Shown: in pieces, positions 9,521 through 20,132 of the stretch
How positions within the stretch are numbered: position 1 is the stretch's first letter
How the letters are laid out: every line of letters begins with the position of its first letter
Source: Bacteroidota bacterium
Lineage (GTDB): Bacteria > Bacteroidota > Bacteroidia > Flavobacteriales_D > Crocinitomicaceae
DNA length: 61,964 bases
Assembly: GCA_016866255.1 (NCBI GenBank)
Contig: VGMY01000012.1
Span: forward strand, 1 to 61,964
Reading direction: 5' to 3'
Program-made: the position numbers and the translations under genes
Notes under the pieces: model-generated
Database searches by the model: none
What the model was told of the DNA's origin: nothing
The model's input: the letters and a program-made list of their open reading frames with translations, nothing else

Positions 9521-9976
9521 TTAAGAATCTCCATTATGAAAGAACAGGCGGCCATTGACCCATTCATCGTCCAAAATCGCCTTATTTTTTCGATAAAAGG
9601 CAAGAGCTGGTTCGTTCCAGAAAAGTACTTGCCAATCCATACGTCGTACCTTTTCTATCTTAGCTTCAGCCACCACTCGATCAAAAAGAAGCTGACCAAT
9701 CCCCCCATTGCGAAAAGGCTCCTTAACATAAATATCCTCTAAATACAAGATTCTCCCTTTCCAAGAGGAATATCCAAAATAATAAAGTGCAAATGCTACA
9801 ACTTGTCCTTGTTGTTCAACGACCAAAGCCTTACATCGATTATGCTGAAAAAGATCTTCGGCCAAAGCATTCGGGGTATTAATGACCGCATCCGGTGCCC
9901 GTTCATAATTTGCCAGTTCTTCAATTAACCCGTGGATTGCCGCCACATCAGATGGTTGAGCAAATCGGACTTGCAT
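9521..9976 (-). CDS. GNAT-family N-acetyltransferase (diamine/thialysine acetyltransferase-like)
   Basis: This complete GNAT domain has 151 residues. VRFAQPSDVAAIHGLIEEL opens strand 1 and helix 1, ILYLEDIYVKEPFRNGGIG carries the acetyl-CoA pyrophosphate-binding loop (R-N-G-G-I-G), and VLFWNEPALAFYRKN is the C-terminal motif with the usual Asn and Tyr. The pattern around NYERAPDAV and LYLEDIYV resembles spermidine/thialysine acetyltransferases; the substrate is inferred. Its ATG overlaps the TAA of sprA by one base (TAATG), so it is the last gene of the sucA-to-sprA run. The link to secretion is probably only positional. Confidence 0.85.
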   Translation of the reverse strand: MQVRFAQPSDVAAIHGLIEELANYERAPDAVINTPNALAEDLFQHNRCKALVVEQQGQVVAFALYYFGYSSWKGRILYLEDIYVKEPFRNGGIGQLLFDRVVAEAKIEKVRRMDWQVLFWNEPALAFYRKNKAILDDEWVNGRLFFHNGDS

Positions 9977-12900
9977 TATTGAACTCCTGCTAGGTTAAAC
10001 CTCAATTTTAACCCCGTACTCATATTCCCGGTTGGATAGCTCGTTGCAACTTTCGGCGTATTCAAATTTTGATCGTAATAATACGAAACGGTCAGGTTTT
10101 GCGATACGTTGTAATCGATGTTTAATTTAAAGGAAACAACCGATTGGCCCGCTGTTGCTTGGTTGGTGTTTTCGACTACTTTTCGAATTAGGGTAGAATT
10201 ATCTCTGAATGAAAAATTGATTCCGGCATTCAAATCGTTGGCAGGAATGCGTTTTACCAATTTAACTTTAGCTATTTTCGTCTGCATCCCGATAACTATC
10301 TCATCCGATTTTATTTCCGTAACTTGATTGTTGTTGAGGGAAAGTGTGGCCATTCGATCTTTTTTGTACTCAAACTTGGTCGTTACCGATTGATCCAAAA
10401 TAATCCATGTGGCATCCATCCCTATCAAAGGTGAAAATTGCTCGCTGAGGGTAATGTTTTGAACTTGAAGCGGAGATATGAAATTATTGTTCAAATCCAA
10501 GGCCGTTGGATTTCCGTTAGCATCCGTGGTGGCGCCCATGTTCGATTGCATACCATTGACCGTTACCGTAGAATTATAAGCATGCCGGAGTACAAAGGAT
10601 TTAACCACTTTCTTAGCAAAATTAAATTTCGATAAACCGTTGTAGGTAATGCTCCAATTTGGTAGCGGAATGTTTTTTATCGGATTGATGTTTTTCTCAT
10701 TGACTTCCTTATTACCATAAGCCGTTAAAAAGGCCCCAATAACTACTTCTTGCTGATTTCCGGAATATCCATCGAAGTAACCTGAAGGAAGGGAGGAAGA
10801 ATATGGATTTGCTGCCCCAACAATTTGCGATACTGCTTCACGGTTGGCCAGCAAGCGGTTAAAAATTTCAGAAGAACGGTCTTTGTTATCTTTCATAAAG
10901 GCAGTTCCCCACGTAATGGTGGAATAGGTTAACGTAGCGGACTCGAAACGGCTCTGTCCCTCAAATTGCTGGCTTGTTTCGTTCCAACGGAAAAATTCTC
11001 CGCTATTTCTGCCGTAATTTCGGTTGAGCTTCATTTCAATGTTCAGATCTTTAAGCGGCTCCAAGGTAGCACGAAGATTCAATTTAGTGCTGTGGGTAAT
11101 CGAAAATTGCTTATTCAAATTCTCATTTTGTACTAACCAATCGTTGGATGCTGATAAATTCGCAATGCTGTATCCGTTTTCGCGTCCCCAGAGGTCATAG
11201 CCTTGTTTTCCAAAAACAAAGGCACTCATCCCAAAATTGTTAGAATTCATGCCCAAAATACGGGATTCCTGATTAGAGCCGGGAAGTTGGGTTCCATCAT
11301 CGATGGAATAGGTGCCTGATATGTTGCGAACTACCATAAGCAAGCGTGCTCCTGTCTCGATAATTGGATTTACCTTTTTCTTTTCGCGTTCTTGTTTTTT
11401 CTTTTGGCGCTCGTATTTGCGCAAAACCTTCGCCCATTTTCTGCGCTCCTTCTTGGTCATTTCTTCAACCGGCTTGGGGGGCTTAGGCGGTTCCGTTTCC
11501 ACTTTTTTATTTCCTTCATTGTTTCCTCTGTTGGCTCCCTCGTTGTTTTTGGCGTTAAGTGGGCCACGGTTATTCCTTCCACCAGAAAGCACTTTCTTAA
11601 ACAAGGGTACTTTATTATAGAGGGTCACAAAATTAGCTTGAGAGGTCAGGTTAACTGAACGGTTATTTTGAATGGTATTCCCAAATTCTGGCTGGGCAAG
11701 GGGGGCGCGTTGCCAATTGTAGGTGCCGTTGTATTTTATATTTGCAGTAAGCCAATTTGTTAACGGAAACTTGTCAAAAGGAACCGCATAATTTAGGCCG
11801 AAGTTGTGGGTATAATCCATGGTTTTACCGAAAGTAGGTAGTTGAGATTTAATAGAATCCTTGAATTCTTGAAAACCCGATGGATCATTCTTACGATCCA
11901 CTCGGTTGTTACCTTCGACAAAAATGGCCCTGTTAGTCGCAGCAAACGAAGCCTTTAAATTTTTGGTAATATCGTATCCAACGTTGTAATTTCTATTCCA
12001 GTCAAACTTCTTGAGGAAAACCGGATTGAATTGATAATTTGGCACCAAATTGTTACGCACCTGGCGTTCGTTGTACATCCTCAAGAAGTCGTTGGTGAAC
12101 GTAATATTCTTCGGCATCAAGAAAAGGTTGAAATCACGAATCATCACTAACCATTTCGATTTTTGCACCGGTTGCCATTTCTTGAAAGGTTCCAAAGCTT
12201 TACCTGTAAACGTATAATTATAGTTAAGCGCCGAGGTATAATTTCTGGTTCTGTCGTAATTGGTGTTGAAATCTCGTTTTAAATTTTCTGCATAAGAATA
12301 ACTCGCAGACCAGTTGGAAATTCTCCAGAATGCCGGCTTGGCGCCTGCTTTTGCTTCTTTGCGAACGTTCGTAAAGTTAAAGGAGCGGCGCTCGTTAAAA
12401 TCTTGTCCGAGCCGTGCGCGTTCTTTTCGGGTGGCCAGGTCATAATCTGACAACTTGATATCGGGATTAAATGGATCAAATTCAGGGTTGATCACGCTCC
12501 AGGAATAACCGTAAAAGAAGGGAAGGGATACTTTCGCTTGCTTTCCAAAAAACTGGCCAAGCTGTACGGTGGTATTCATATCGAGCCCGATTTTTTCATT
12601 TCGCTGACGGTCTTGAACGCGGCTTTCAACAGATCCCCAATTAATGCCCGAGTAATTCCCTGAGGCAGAAACCGTCGCGAAATCTGCAACCTGCAATTGA
12701 GCTTGTCCTACTGCTGCACCGCCTCCATCGCTAACAAAGTCTGTCAAACGCAATTCATTAACCCAAACATTTACGCATTCAGGCTGTCCGTCGTCGGGCC
12801 AGTTATTGCTGGGATCTGATTGAAGAGGATTCCGAACTCCGATCATAATGGTCTTTATCGACTGTAAGTTGGGAGAGCCTTTTACCTTAATTTTTCGGTC

Positions 12901-15900
12901 GCTACTGGCGGGATCGTCTTTGCTATACTCAAACATGCTTGACACACCCGGCACGCCGTCCTCTACTTTTTGATTTCGTTCTTTTTTCAAACTCAATAAA
13001 TCTTCGAAGACGATTTCAATGTTGTTAAGCTCTGGCCATATATCTTCCGGAGAGTTTGCTCCCCATTCTGTTTTATACAGGGGCAGCTCGTACTCGTAAT
13101 AATTCTCGATAAAGTCCGTTCCGAGCCTCACAAATAAACTTACCTCTTTATCTTCAAAGGGAATTAAAGGGTCTATTTCTTCCGCGTGAGCAAACATTTT
13201 TAATTTCTTATAGGTCCGAACATCGAATACTACATTTTTATATGCCGCCCGTGCATCGCCGTCTTGTAAATTGCAAACGTCCATTAAGAGGGACTGCTCG
13301 TTCATTTGACGTTGATACGTTTGTGAAGGGTCAATTTCTCGAATAATTCCCGGAGGAACTTCATATTTAACCGGAGAGCGTTGGTCATTTTCTTCCACGT
13401 TCACCGCAGAGATGTTGAAGGAGGTGAGGTTGGGATCAGGTTGTACGCTTATCCCGGGTTGCGTTAAATCCAATAAGTAAGGCCTCCATTCGCCTCGCAT
13501 GAACTCCATTTTAGCAAAACGCAATTGCACCTGCTCATCAAAGTTCTTCATAAACAAGCGCATAAATCGGATGGACCGGAAGTCTTGAATCCCATTGATC
13601 TTCTTCTCGTAGGAAGTCAGTGGAATTCGTACTTGATACCATTTTTCGGTTTTATTGCCGTTCTGGTATAATTGAATGTTGGTTATAAAGTTTTTTCCCA
13701 CTTGCATATCTCCCGGCCGAATGCTCATCTTGTACTGAAAATATGCTTCCGACTCCGACAAGTTGTTGTCTTGATTGATGTCTTCAAGATCGGGTAAGTT
13801 GGTTGCTTGAGTAGGATAACCTGCTGCGTTAGCCGTGTCGGACATATTAGTAGTTGGGGCATTTCCCTCCATGCCGTTGTAGCGTTTGTAACGCTCAAGA
13901 ATATCGAACTGTTGGTTGTCAAAGTTATCATCCAGGTAATAATTATAATCATCGTTCGATGGGTCTTGTAACATGCGCGCCTTGGCTGCCGGCGTAATGG
14001 TTGCATTGTTTTGAACCCAACTCACATACGAAGAATAGGCAAGCTGTTCTTCCGAACTATTCCAACCATCCAACCCAATGTCTTGGTTTAGCCTCGAGGT
14101 GGGATCGGTATCAAAAGCATTGACAATGACCTGTTCATTGGAAACCCGAGCCCAAACCGTTGTATCCACGTTGTCTGTGATGCTGGTTCCAAAAGGAGGA
14201 ATGCCGTTTTCATATTCTTTACGGGAGTCGGGCAACACATCTTCCGATATGTTTCCGAGGTTGAAATATAGATCGCCCCCATTCATGAACGTATTTGGAC
14301 TTTGGTTTTCGGCATCGTCATTAAAAGGGTCTAACATCCAAAACTGAATGAATTGGACATTGGATAATTCAAAGTCATTGGTCGATAAACCACGCATGAT
14401 CCCTGCCCAACGATTTTCGGGATTTATAAAATACCCGACACTATCCACCGTATTGGTGGTATCGTAGTTGTACATTCCCCGTTCTTTCGGATAATAGCAC
14501 ACATCGAATACGGTTATGTTTGGAATGGATCCATACTGCAACTGTTGGTTCGGAAAAATGTCGGTGAAATTGACCAGGCGCATTCGGCTATCGGCCAACA
14601 TGGAAGCATCTTGCTTTATGTGATTGGGGGTGAGGTTATTGCTCTGGTAAAACACGGGGTCGATCGTGTACCAGGCCATTTTTGCACGTTTGAACCCCGC
14701 CGACAACGATTGCGAGGCCGCTTCTGGAAACATATCCGGTTGCCCTTGCGGAATCGACGCCAAACGCCACGCGGTGGCAGACTTGAGGTCTATGGTGCTC
14801 TGGCTCGCTTCAAAATCATCAACGTAAGAAGTTCCCGCCCTATCAATAACCTTCGGTTGACCAGGTATCAAATAAGCCGCCTCGCCGTTAACGGATAAAG
14901 TTGACATTTGGTTGGTGGAAATTACAGGAAGTAAATCTACCAGCCGCGTTAGGAAAGGCACCTCGGTTCGGATGCTAAAATTAAGGCCCACCACATTGTT
15001 CTTGAAAGGCTCGCTTCCAAAATCTACTTTCTGGGTTACGGGGCGTTCTGTCATTCGCACCCATGTTGCTCCAAATTTCATTTTATCGCTCAGTCGGTAT
15101 TGGTAGTGCCCCCCCATCAAAGTCCTTGCTTGAAATCCAAAAACCGAATTGCTTTCGATTGAAATTTTTATCGGCGTGTTGGACTCTAAAATACCCGTAT
15201 TCAGTATTTTCACTCGGCCAAGGTTATAATCCACCGTGTAATCCGTTCCTTCGGTTAAATTAATCCCTCCCGCAGTTACGGTAACGGCACCTTGAGGCAC
15301 ATTTAGCGCATTTAAAGGAATGTCTGAACTGATCGATGATTGGTATTCGCCCTTGAATAAAAATCGGTTTTTACTCGGAATTTGCTGGGCGGCCGTTTTT
15401 GTAGAATCGTACAATTCATTATAAGCAATAGTATTAATGACATTTTGAGCGACGCCGATGTCTTGTAATTTTTTGGCGAGCGTTTTGCCAAATGGTTCTA
15501 CCGTTGAAAAAAAGATTCGTCCATTCTTTCGATTGATGGTTCCGCCATTTTCAATTTTAGACCCTGTAACCGTAAAAGGAACATAATCGAAAACCCCGTC
15601 AGAAAAAGGTTGGTTGTTTTGATTAAGTCGGTCCATCTCCAAGAGCGTGACCAACTGTTTGTCGTCTAAGCCCGCCATAGGAAAAACAGGAAGAGGAACG
15701 CTAGTTGACGGATTGTTGTAATAAATATCTACCTTAAATCCCGTTTGATCCACTTGATAAGCGCCTATAGAATAAACGTTTTTCATCATCAAATCCCAGA
15801 TTTTATTTTTAGGACTGGTGATGGTTGGCTTCAATAATTTCAGAATAAGTGCCTCTTGACCAGAAGACCCATCGGTTGAAAACTCCCCTACCTGATAGGT

Positions 15901-17277
15901 TTGTCCTCGATAGGTATATTCATAGGATACCCCCAACACCTCATCGTTATTTAAGGGATTATTGAGAGAAATATAACCAAGTAAGGCATTGTAAGAGAAC
16001 TCTTGTTCAGTTAGTTTTCGGGCGTTTTCCACCTTTTCGTAATCGATGGCTTGTTGAAACGGGCCAGGTGCTGTTACCTGACTGTTCAACGCAGGAACCG
16101 CCGTTAAAAAATTTCGGATCAGGGGTTGATTCGATGCCCATTGGTACAGGTTGTTCGCTTCGTTATCAGGTTCTACTCCTGTGGTATAACCTCCGGGATT
16201 ACCTTGACAATTGTATTGTTTGCCTTCCCCCAAATCCGAAAAAGCGAGAATGTTACGGGTATTCTCTGTGATGTTTGAGCGGTTGGTAACCCAAACCTCT
16301 ATTCGGGTAATGTAGCGTGTTGCATTGACGTTGGGAAGACTCGCCATGGCTGAGTCGTAATCGTCATGGTAAAACATGTTCAAGAAATAGTGTCGGTTCG
16401 CCTCATAATTATCCGACGTAATTTCAAATTTCTGAACCTGCGACTTTCCCGTGATGTTTATTTCCTGTCGTTTTCCTTTAGACTGCGCCAAAATGAGGTC
16501 AAAGGTAGAGCGACCGAATTTCAGCTGGGTTTTCACTCCGAAAAGCGTTTGGGAACCTTGAATTAATGAAGTGGGAAGGTCTAAACTAACCATTCCCAAA
16601 GCTACTTTCTGCACAATTTGGTCCTCATCACCCGTATGTTCCAACTTCGAAATATTTTCAAAGTCGAAAGCGGCCTGAGTGTTGTATTTTGCACCAATTT
16701 TTAACCGGGTACCGATTTGCCCAACGATATCCATGTTAATGTTTTGCTGGAAATCAAAACGCGTGATACGCCGCTGCCGTAAAGGTAATATGGGATTTTC
16801 ATACCGGGAATGATTAACTCCTAATTGCACCTCAACATTTCCTTGAGGTCTGATGACAATGTCCCCAGAACCGAAAATGCTTTCGAAAACTTTACTGCCT
16901 ATTTTTATGGGCAATTCAAAGGAACGGCCAAGCACGGCATCCTCTTCGATTTGCTGTTCCCAACTTTGTTCCTCAAATTTTTTATTTTTATAGTTCAGGT
17001 AATCCTCCATAGACATTTCGGTGGAATTCCTAAATAAGAGACCATTTCCCAATGTTTGCTTGAACACGTAGCTTCCCGTTTCAGGGTCAAATTCAATCGT
17101 TTGTTGCAAGCTGGAAGGATCGCCAAGATCAAAAGATTGATGATTGTTGTCGTAACTATTCCAAATTGGATTGATTGGGAAAGGCAGGCCTTGTGAAAAG
17201 CTCATAAACGGCGATAGCGTCAAAAGAAGACCCAATACACGACTGATAAACCGCGAATACCGTTTACAAAAATTCAC
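9976..17277 (-). CDS. sprA: SprA, outer-membrane translocon of the type IX secretion system
   Basis: This 2433-residue protein, close to the usual ~2400 for SprA, has a signal peptide ending LSPFMSFSQG. Family knowledge: SprA (called Sov in Porphyromonas) is the giant single-chain barrel through which T9SS cargo crosses the outer membrane. The long strand-rich sequence without common domains, and stretches such as FGVKTQLKFGRSTFDLILAQ, fit it throughout. The start is GTG, overlapping the ruvA TAG by one base; a Phe/Leu-rich signal sequence follows at once. Residues about 1905-1970 (bases 11365-11560) form a highly charged Asn/Glu/Lys/Pro-rich insertion with many KK/ER pairs that looks like an unstructured loop. 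No other core T9SS gene is in the window. The surrounding cargo genes depend on it. Confidence 0.95.
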   Translation of the reverse strand: MNFCKRYSRFISRVLGLLLTLSPFMSFSQGLPFPINPIWNSYDNNHQSFDLGDPSSLQQTIEFDPETGSYVFKQTLGNGLLFRNSTEMSMEDYLNYKNKKFEEQSWEQQIEEDAVLGRSFELPIKIGSKVFESIFGSGDIVIRPQGNVEVQLGVNHSRYENPILPLRQRRITRFDFQQNINMDIVGQIGTRLKIGAKYNTQAAFDFENISKLEHTGDEDQIVQKVALGMVSLDLPTSLIQGSQTLFGVKTQLKFGRSTFDLILAQSKGKRQEINITGKSQVQKFEITSDNYEANRHYFLNMFYHDDYDSAMASLPNVNATRYITRIEVWVTNRSNITENTRNILAFSDLGEGKQYNCQGNPGGYTTGVEPDNEANNLYQWASNQPLIRNFLTAVPALNSQVTAPGPFQQAIDYEKVENARKLTEQEFSYNALLGYISLNNPLNNDEVLGVSYEYTYRGQTYQVGEFSTDGSSGQEALILKLLKPTITSPKNKIWDLMMKNVYSIGAYQVDQTGFKVDIYYNNPSTSVPLPVFPMAGLDDKQLVTLLEMDRLNQNNQPFSDGVFDYVPFTVTGSKIENGGTINRKNGRIFFSTVEPFGKTLAKKLQDIGVAQNVINTIAYNELYDSTKTAAQQIPSKNRFLFKGEYQSSISSDIPLNALNVPQGAVTVTAGGINLTEGTDYTVDYNLGRVKILNTGILESNTPIKISIESNSVFGFQARTLMGGHYQYRLSDKMKFGATWVRMTERPVTQKVDFGSEPFKNNVVGLNFSIRTEVPFLTRLVDLLPVISTNQMSTLSVNGEAAYLIPGQPKVIDRAGTSYVDDFEASQSTIDLKSATAWRLASIPQGQPDMFPEAASQSLSAGFKRAKMAWYTIDPVFYQSNNLTPNHIKQDASMLADSRMRLVNFTDIFPNQQLQYGSIPNITVFDVCYYPKERGMYNYDTTNTVDSVGYFINPENRWAGIMRGLSTNDFELSNVQFIQFWMLDPFNDDAENQSPNTFMNGGDLYFNLGNISEDVLPDSRKEYENGIPPFGTSITDNVDTTVWARVSNEQVIVNAFDTDPTSRLNQDIGLDGWNSSEEQLAYSSYVSWVQNNATITPAAKARMLQDPSNDDYNYYLDDNFDNQQFDILERYKRYNGMEGNAPTTNMSDTANAAGYPTQATNLPDLEDINQDNNLSESEAYFQYKMSIRPGDMQVGKNFITNIQLYQNGNKTEKWYQVRIPLTSYEKKINGIQDFRSIRFMRLFMKNFDEQVQLRFAKMEFMRGEWRPYLLDLTQPGISVQPDPNLTSFNISAVNVEENDQRSPVKYEVPPGIIREIDPSQTYQRQMNEQSLLMDVCNLQDGDARAAYKNVVFDVRTYKKLKMFAHAEEIDPLIPFEDKEVSLFVRLGTDFIENYYEYELPLYKTEWGANSPEDIWPELNNIEIVFEDLLSLKKERNQKVEDGVPGVSSMFEYSKDDPASSDRKIKVKGSPNLQSIKTIMIGVRNPLQSDPSNNWPDDGQPECVNVWVNELRLTDFVSDGGGAAVGQAQLQVADFATVSASGNYSGINWGSVESRVQDRQRNEKIGLDMNTTVQLGQFFGKQAKVSLPFFYGYSWSVINPEFDPFNPDIKLSDYDLATRKERARLGQDFNERRSFNFTNVRKEAKAGAKPAFWRISNWSASYSYAENLKRDFNTNYDRTRNYTSALNYNYTFTGKALEPFKKWQPVQKSKWLVMIRDFNLFLMPKNITFTNDFLRMYNERQVRNNLVPNYQFNPVFLKKFDWNRNYNVGYDITKNLKASFAATNRAIFVEGNNRVDRKNDPSGFQEFKDSIKSQLPTFGKTMDYTHNFGLNYAVPFDKFPLTNWLTANIKYNGTYNWQRAPLAQPEFGNTIQNNRSVNLTSQANFVTLYNKVPLFKKVLSGGRNNRGPLNAKNNEGANRGNNEGNKKVETEPPKPPKPVEEMTKKERRKWAKVLRKYERQKKKQEREKKKVNPIIETGARLLMVVRNISGTYSIDDGTQLPGSNQESRILGMNSNNFGMSAFVFGKQGYDLWGRENGYSIANLSASNDWLVQNENLNKQFSITHSTKLNLRATLEPLKDLNIEMKLNRNYGRNSGEFFRWNETSQQFEGQSRFESATLTYSTITWGTAFMKDNKDRSSEIFNRLLANREAVSQIVGAANPYSSSLPSGYFDGYSGNQQEVVIGAFLTAYGNKEVNEKNINPIKNIPLPNWSITYNGLSKFNFAKKVVKSFVLRHAYNSTVTVNGMQSNMGATTDANGNPTALDLNNNFISPLQVQNITLSEQFSPLIGMDATWIILDQSVTTKFEYKKDRMATLSLNNNQVTEIKSDEIVIGMQTKIAKVKLVKRIPANDLNAGINFSFRDNSTLIRKVVENTNQATAGQSVVSFKLNIDYNVSQNLTVSYYYDQNLNTPKVATSYPTGNMSTGLKLRFNLAGVQ

Positions 17278-17852
17278 TACAAAATTTTTAAAGCCTCTTT
17301 AATCAATCCCTCAACTGGCTCCGAACCCGTATCAATTCTTTCCAGCGCTTTTTCTGCAGCTTTCTTATCAAATCCTAAAGAAACTAAAGCTGTTAACGCA
17401 TCAAGTCGATTTGTATTGTTTGTGGAGAAGATATTCTGTGCTTGCTCCGATAATTTAATCACTTTTCCTTTTAGGTCAAGGATAACTCTTTGGGCTGTTT
17501 TGGCACCAATTCCTTTAATTTTTTGAATGGTCATAACATCTTCTGTTTGAATAGCGCGCGCAATATCCTCGGGCAACATCGATGAAAGCATAATAATTGC
17601 CGTGTTAGGCCCAATACCTGAAACGCTGATCAAATGGTTAAACATTTCACGTTCCTCCTTGGCGTGAAAGCCGTAAATAATGTGGGCATCTTCCCGAACA
17701 ATTAATCTCGTAAAAACCACGCCTGAGTCCCTATCTCCTAGGGAGGTGAAGGTATTCAACGAAATTTTTACCTCGTAGCCAACACCGCCGCACTCAATCA
17801 CTAATTGCGTAGCATATTTTTCAATAAAACGTCCGTTGAGTTGTGATATCAT
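17277..17852 (-). CDS. ruvA: Holliday junction branch-migration protein RuvA
   Basis: This RuvA has the normal length (191 residues). The N-terminal OB-fold domain starts MISQLNGRFIEKYATQLVIE. Two helix-hairpin-helix motifs follow, LISVSGIGPNTAIIML (about 73-88) and IQKIKGIGAKTAQRVILDLKGK (about 108-129). The C-terminal UBA-like domain III ends KEALKIL and binds RuvB. RuvA holds the four-way junction for RuvB; RuvC is encoded at 42803-43363, and ruvB is not in the window. It sits 3 bases after maeB and overlaps sprA by one base. Confidence 0.95.
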   Translation of the reverse strand: MISQLNGRFIEKYATQLVIECGGVGYEVKISLNTFTSLGDRDSGVVFTRLIVREDAHIIYGFHAKEEREMFNHLISVSGIGPNTAIIMLSSMLPEDIARAIQTEDVMTIQKIKGIGAKTAQRVILDLKGKVIKLSEQAQNIFSTNNTNRLDALTALVSLGFDKKAAEKALERIDTGSEPVEGLIKEALKIL

Positions 17853-17855
17853 GAG

Positions 17856-20120
17856 CTATTTTTTTTGTGCATCAATAACGGCCACTTTAACCACATTGAT
17901 TATTTCTCGAACCGATGCCCCAAATTGGACCACATGAATGGATTTTCTTAAACCAATTAAAATGGGGCCAATCGAGTCGCTATCCGTCATTTGCTGCAGC
18001 AGTTTATAACATATATTCCCCGAAGATAAATTTGGAAAGATAAGGGTATTCACCTCCTTATTTGCCAGGTTGGAGAAAGGAAATTTCTCCATCAACATTT
18101 CTGCATTGAGTGCAAAATTGGCTTGAATTTCCCCATCAACAAGTAGGTTAGGATGCGCATTATGTAGGATTTCCACCGCCTCTTTCATTTTAAGAGAGTC
18201 GGGACCGGGTGAGGAACCAAAATTGGAATAACTCAACGCCGCTATGACTGGCCTTACCCTTAATTTCTGAATTGTTTTTGCCACATTTACCGTGATTTCG
18301 GCTATTTGCTCGGAACTCGGATTTTGATTAACCGTGGTGTCTGCCAAAAACAGCGGGCCTCGTTTTGTATTAAGAATGTACATGCCTGCTAAGGTTTTTA
18401 CATTTTCTTCCAAACCGATAATCTGAATGAGTGGGCGAACCGACGATCGGTAAGAGCGCGTCAACCCCGTTACCATTGCATCGGCAAGGCCAAAATCCAC
18501 CATCATCGCACCGTAATGATTTCGCTCTCGCATCAATTTAACGGCTTCAAACTCCGTTACCCCTTTGCGCTTGCGACGCTTAAAAAACTCCATTCCAAAA
18601 ACAGACCTTTGGTTCGCTTCCTCGTCGGATTTAGGGTCTATAATGGCGGTTTCCGGCAGTTCAACACCGTACTCTTCCATGAGTTGTTCTATGGCTCTTC
18701 GTTCGCCTAATAAAATAGGATAAGCAATGCCTTCATCATACACTACCTGAGCAGCCTTAAGGATTTTAATGTTATCCGCCTCCGCAAAAACCACTTTCTT
18801 TGGGCTGCTTTGCGCCTTGGATGTCATATTGCGAAGCAACTCATTATCCAATCCGAGTCGCGCCTTCAACTCTGTATCGTAGCGTTGCCAATCTTTTATC
18901 GGATTTTTCGCGACACCCGACTCAATTGCGGCTTTCGCCACTGCCGGAGCCACCGAATATATTAACCGAGGGTCCAAAGGTTTGGGAATAATTTGTTCCC
19001 TTCCAAACGAAATGTTTTTTTCGCCATAAGCCTGTATGACTTCTTCAGGGATGGGCTCCTTTGCCAAGGCAGCGATAGCATACACTGCGGCCAACTTCAT
19101 CGACTCGTTGATGGTTGTAGCCCTAACGTCCATTGCCCCCCGAAAAATAAAGGGAAATCCCAAGACATTATTCACTTGATTTGGATGGTCTGATCTTCCT
19201 GTAGCCATAATAATATCCTTACGAACAGAGGTGGCGTCTTTATACGAAATTTCAGGATCCGGATTTGCCAAGGCAAAAACAATTGGATCTCTTGCCATTT
19301 TCTTGATCATCTCTTTGGTTACCAAACCTCCCCGTGACAAGCCCAAGAAAACATCGGCCCCTTTAAAAGCTAGTTCGAAGGGAACCTCTTTATGGTGCAC
19401 CGCAAAAGATAATTTCATATCGTCGAGGTCCTTGCGATGTGATCCAATTAATCCTTGGGAGTCAAACATAAAAATATTTGAAACCTTAACCCCTAAAGCT
19501 ATGTACAGTTGCGCACAGGAAAGCGCCGATGCCCCAGCTCCGGAAATAACCACTTTAACGCGGTCGATTCTTTTGCGGGCAAGTTCCAACGAATTTATCA
19601 GTGCTGCAGAAGAAATAATCGCAGTACCGTGTTGATCATCGTGCATGACCGGGATATCTAACTCTTCTTTTAACCTACGTTCTATTTCGAAAGCCTCCGG
19701 AGCCTTGATGTCCTCTAAATTGATGCCCCCGAACGTCGGAGCAATCGCCTTAACTGTTTGAATAAATAATTCAGGATCTTTCGCATCAATTTCGATGTCA
19801 AAAACATCAATATCCGCAAAAATTTTGAACAGTAGGCCCTTGCCTTCCATGACCGGCTTTGAAGCCTCTGGACCGATATCTCCGAGTCCGAGAACGGCAG
19901 TTCCATTGGAAATCACCGCTACCAAATTAGATTTCCCCGTGTACCGGTAAACATCCTCCTTATTCTCCGCAATCTTTAAACAAGGCTCTGCCACTCCCGG
20001 AGAGTATGCAAGGGATAAGTCGCGTTGAGAAGAGTAGGGTTTTGTCGGTACAATTTGGATTTTACCGGGTCTACCTAAGGCATGATAATCTAACGCGTCC
20101 TGTTTTCTAATTTTTGCCAT
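17856..20120 (-). CDS. maeB: NADP-dependent malic enzyme with C-terminal phosphotransacetylase-like domain
   Basis: The 754 residues match the long, two-domain MaeB type. Residues about 1-425 are malic enzyme: [11 protein letters not shown], the catalytic region [16 protein letters not shown], and the nucleotide-binding [16 protein letters not shown]. Residues about 430-754 resemble phosphotransacetylase ([21 protein letters not shown]), which in this enzyme type is regulatory, responding to acetyl-CoA, rather than catalytic (family knowledge). It decarboxylates malate to pyruvate and makes reducing power in the cytoplasm. It is 12 bases from sucB, which fits a C4/TCA-cycle operon. Confidence 0.95.
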   Translation of the reverse strand: MAKIRKQDALDYHALGRPGKIQIVPTKPYSSQRDLSLAYSPGVAEPCLKIAENKEDVYRYTGKSNLVAVISNGTAVLGLGDIGPEASKPVMEGKGLLFKIFADIDVFDIEIDAKDPELFIQTVKAIAPTFGGINLEDIKAPEAFEIERRLKEELDIPVMHDDQHGTAIISSAALINSLELARKRIDRVKVVISGAGASALSCAQLYIALGVKVSNIFMFDSQGLIGSHRKDLDDMKLSFAVHHKEVPFELAFKGADVFLGLSRGGLVTKEMIKKMARDPIVFALANPDPEISYKDATSVRKDIIMATGRSDHPNQVNNVLGFPFIFRGAMDVRATTINESMKLAAVYAIAALAKEPIPEEVIQAYGEKNISFGREQIIPKPLDPRLIYSVAPAVAKAAIESGVAKNPIKDWQRYDTELKARLGLDNELLRNMTSKAQSSPKKVVFAEADNIKILKAAQVVYDEGIAYPILLGERRAIEQLMEEYGVELPETAIIDPKSDEEANQRSVFGMEFFKRRKRKGVTEFEAVKLMRERNHYGAMMVDFGLADAMVTGLTRSYRSSVRPLIQIIGLEENVKTLAGMYILNTKRGPLFLADTTVNQNPSSEQIAEITVNVAKTIQKLRVRPVIAALSYSNFGSSPGPDSLKMKEAVEILHNAHPNLLVDGEIQANFALNAEMLMEKFPFSNLANKEVNTLIFPNLSSGNICYKLLQQMTDSDSIGPILIGLRKSIHVVQFGASVREIINVVKVAVIDAQKK

Positions 20121-20132
20121 GGTCTCAATAAA

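Noticed and set aside
9482-9742. A plus-strand frame starting right at the ppiD stop.
   Set aside because: It overlaps the well-supported GNAT gene on the minus strand and shows no protein-like features.
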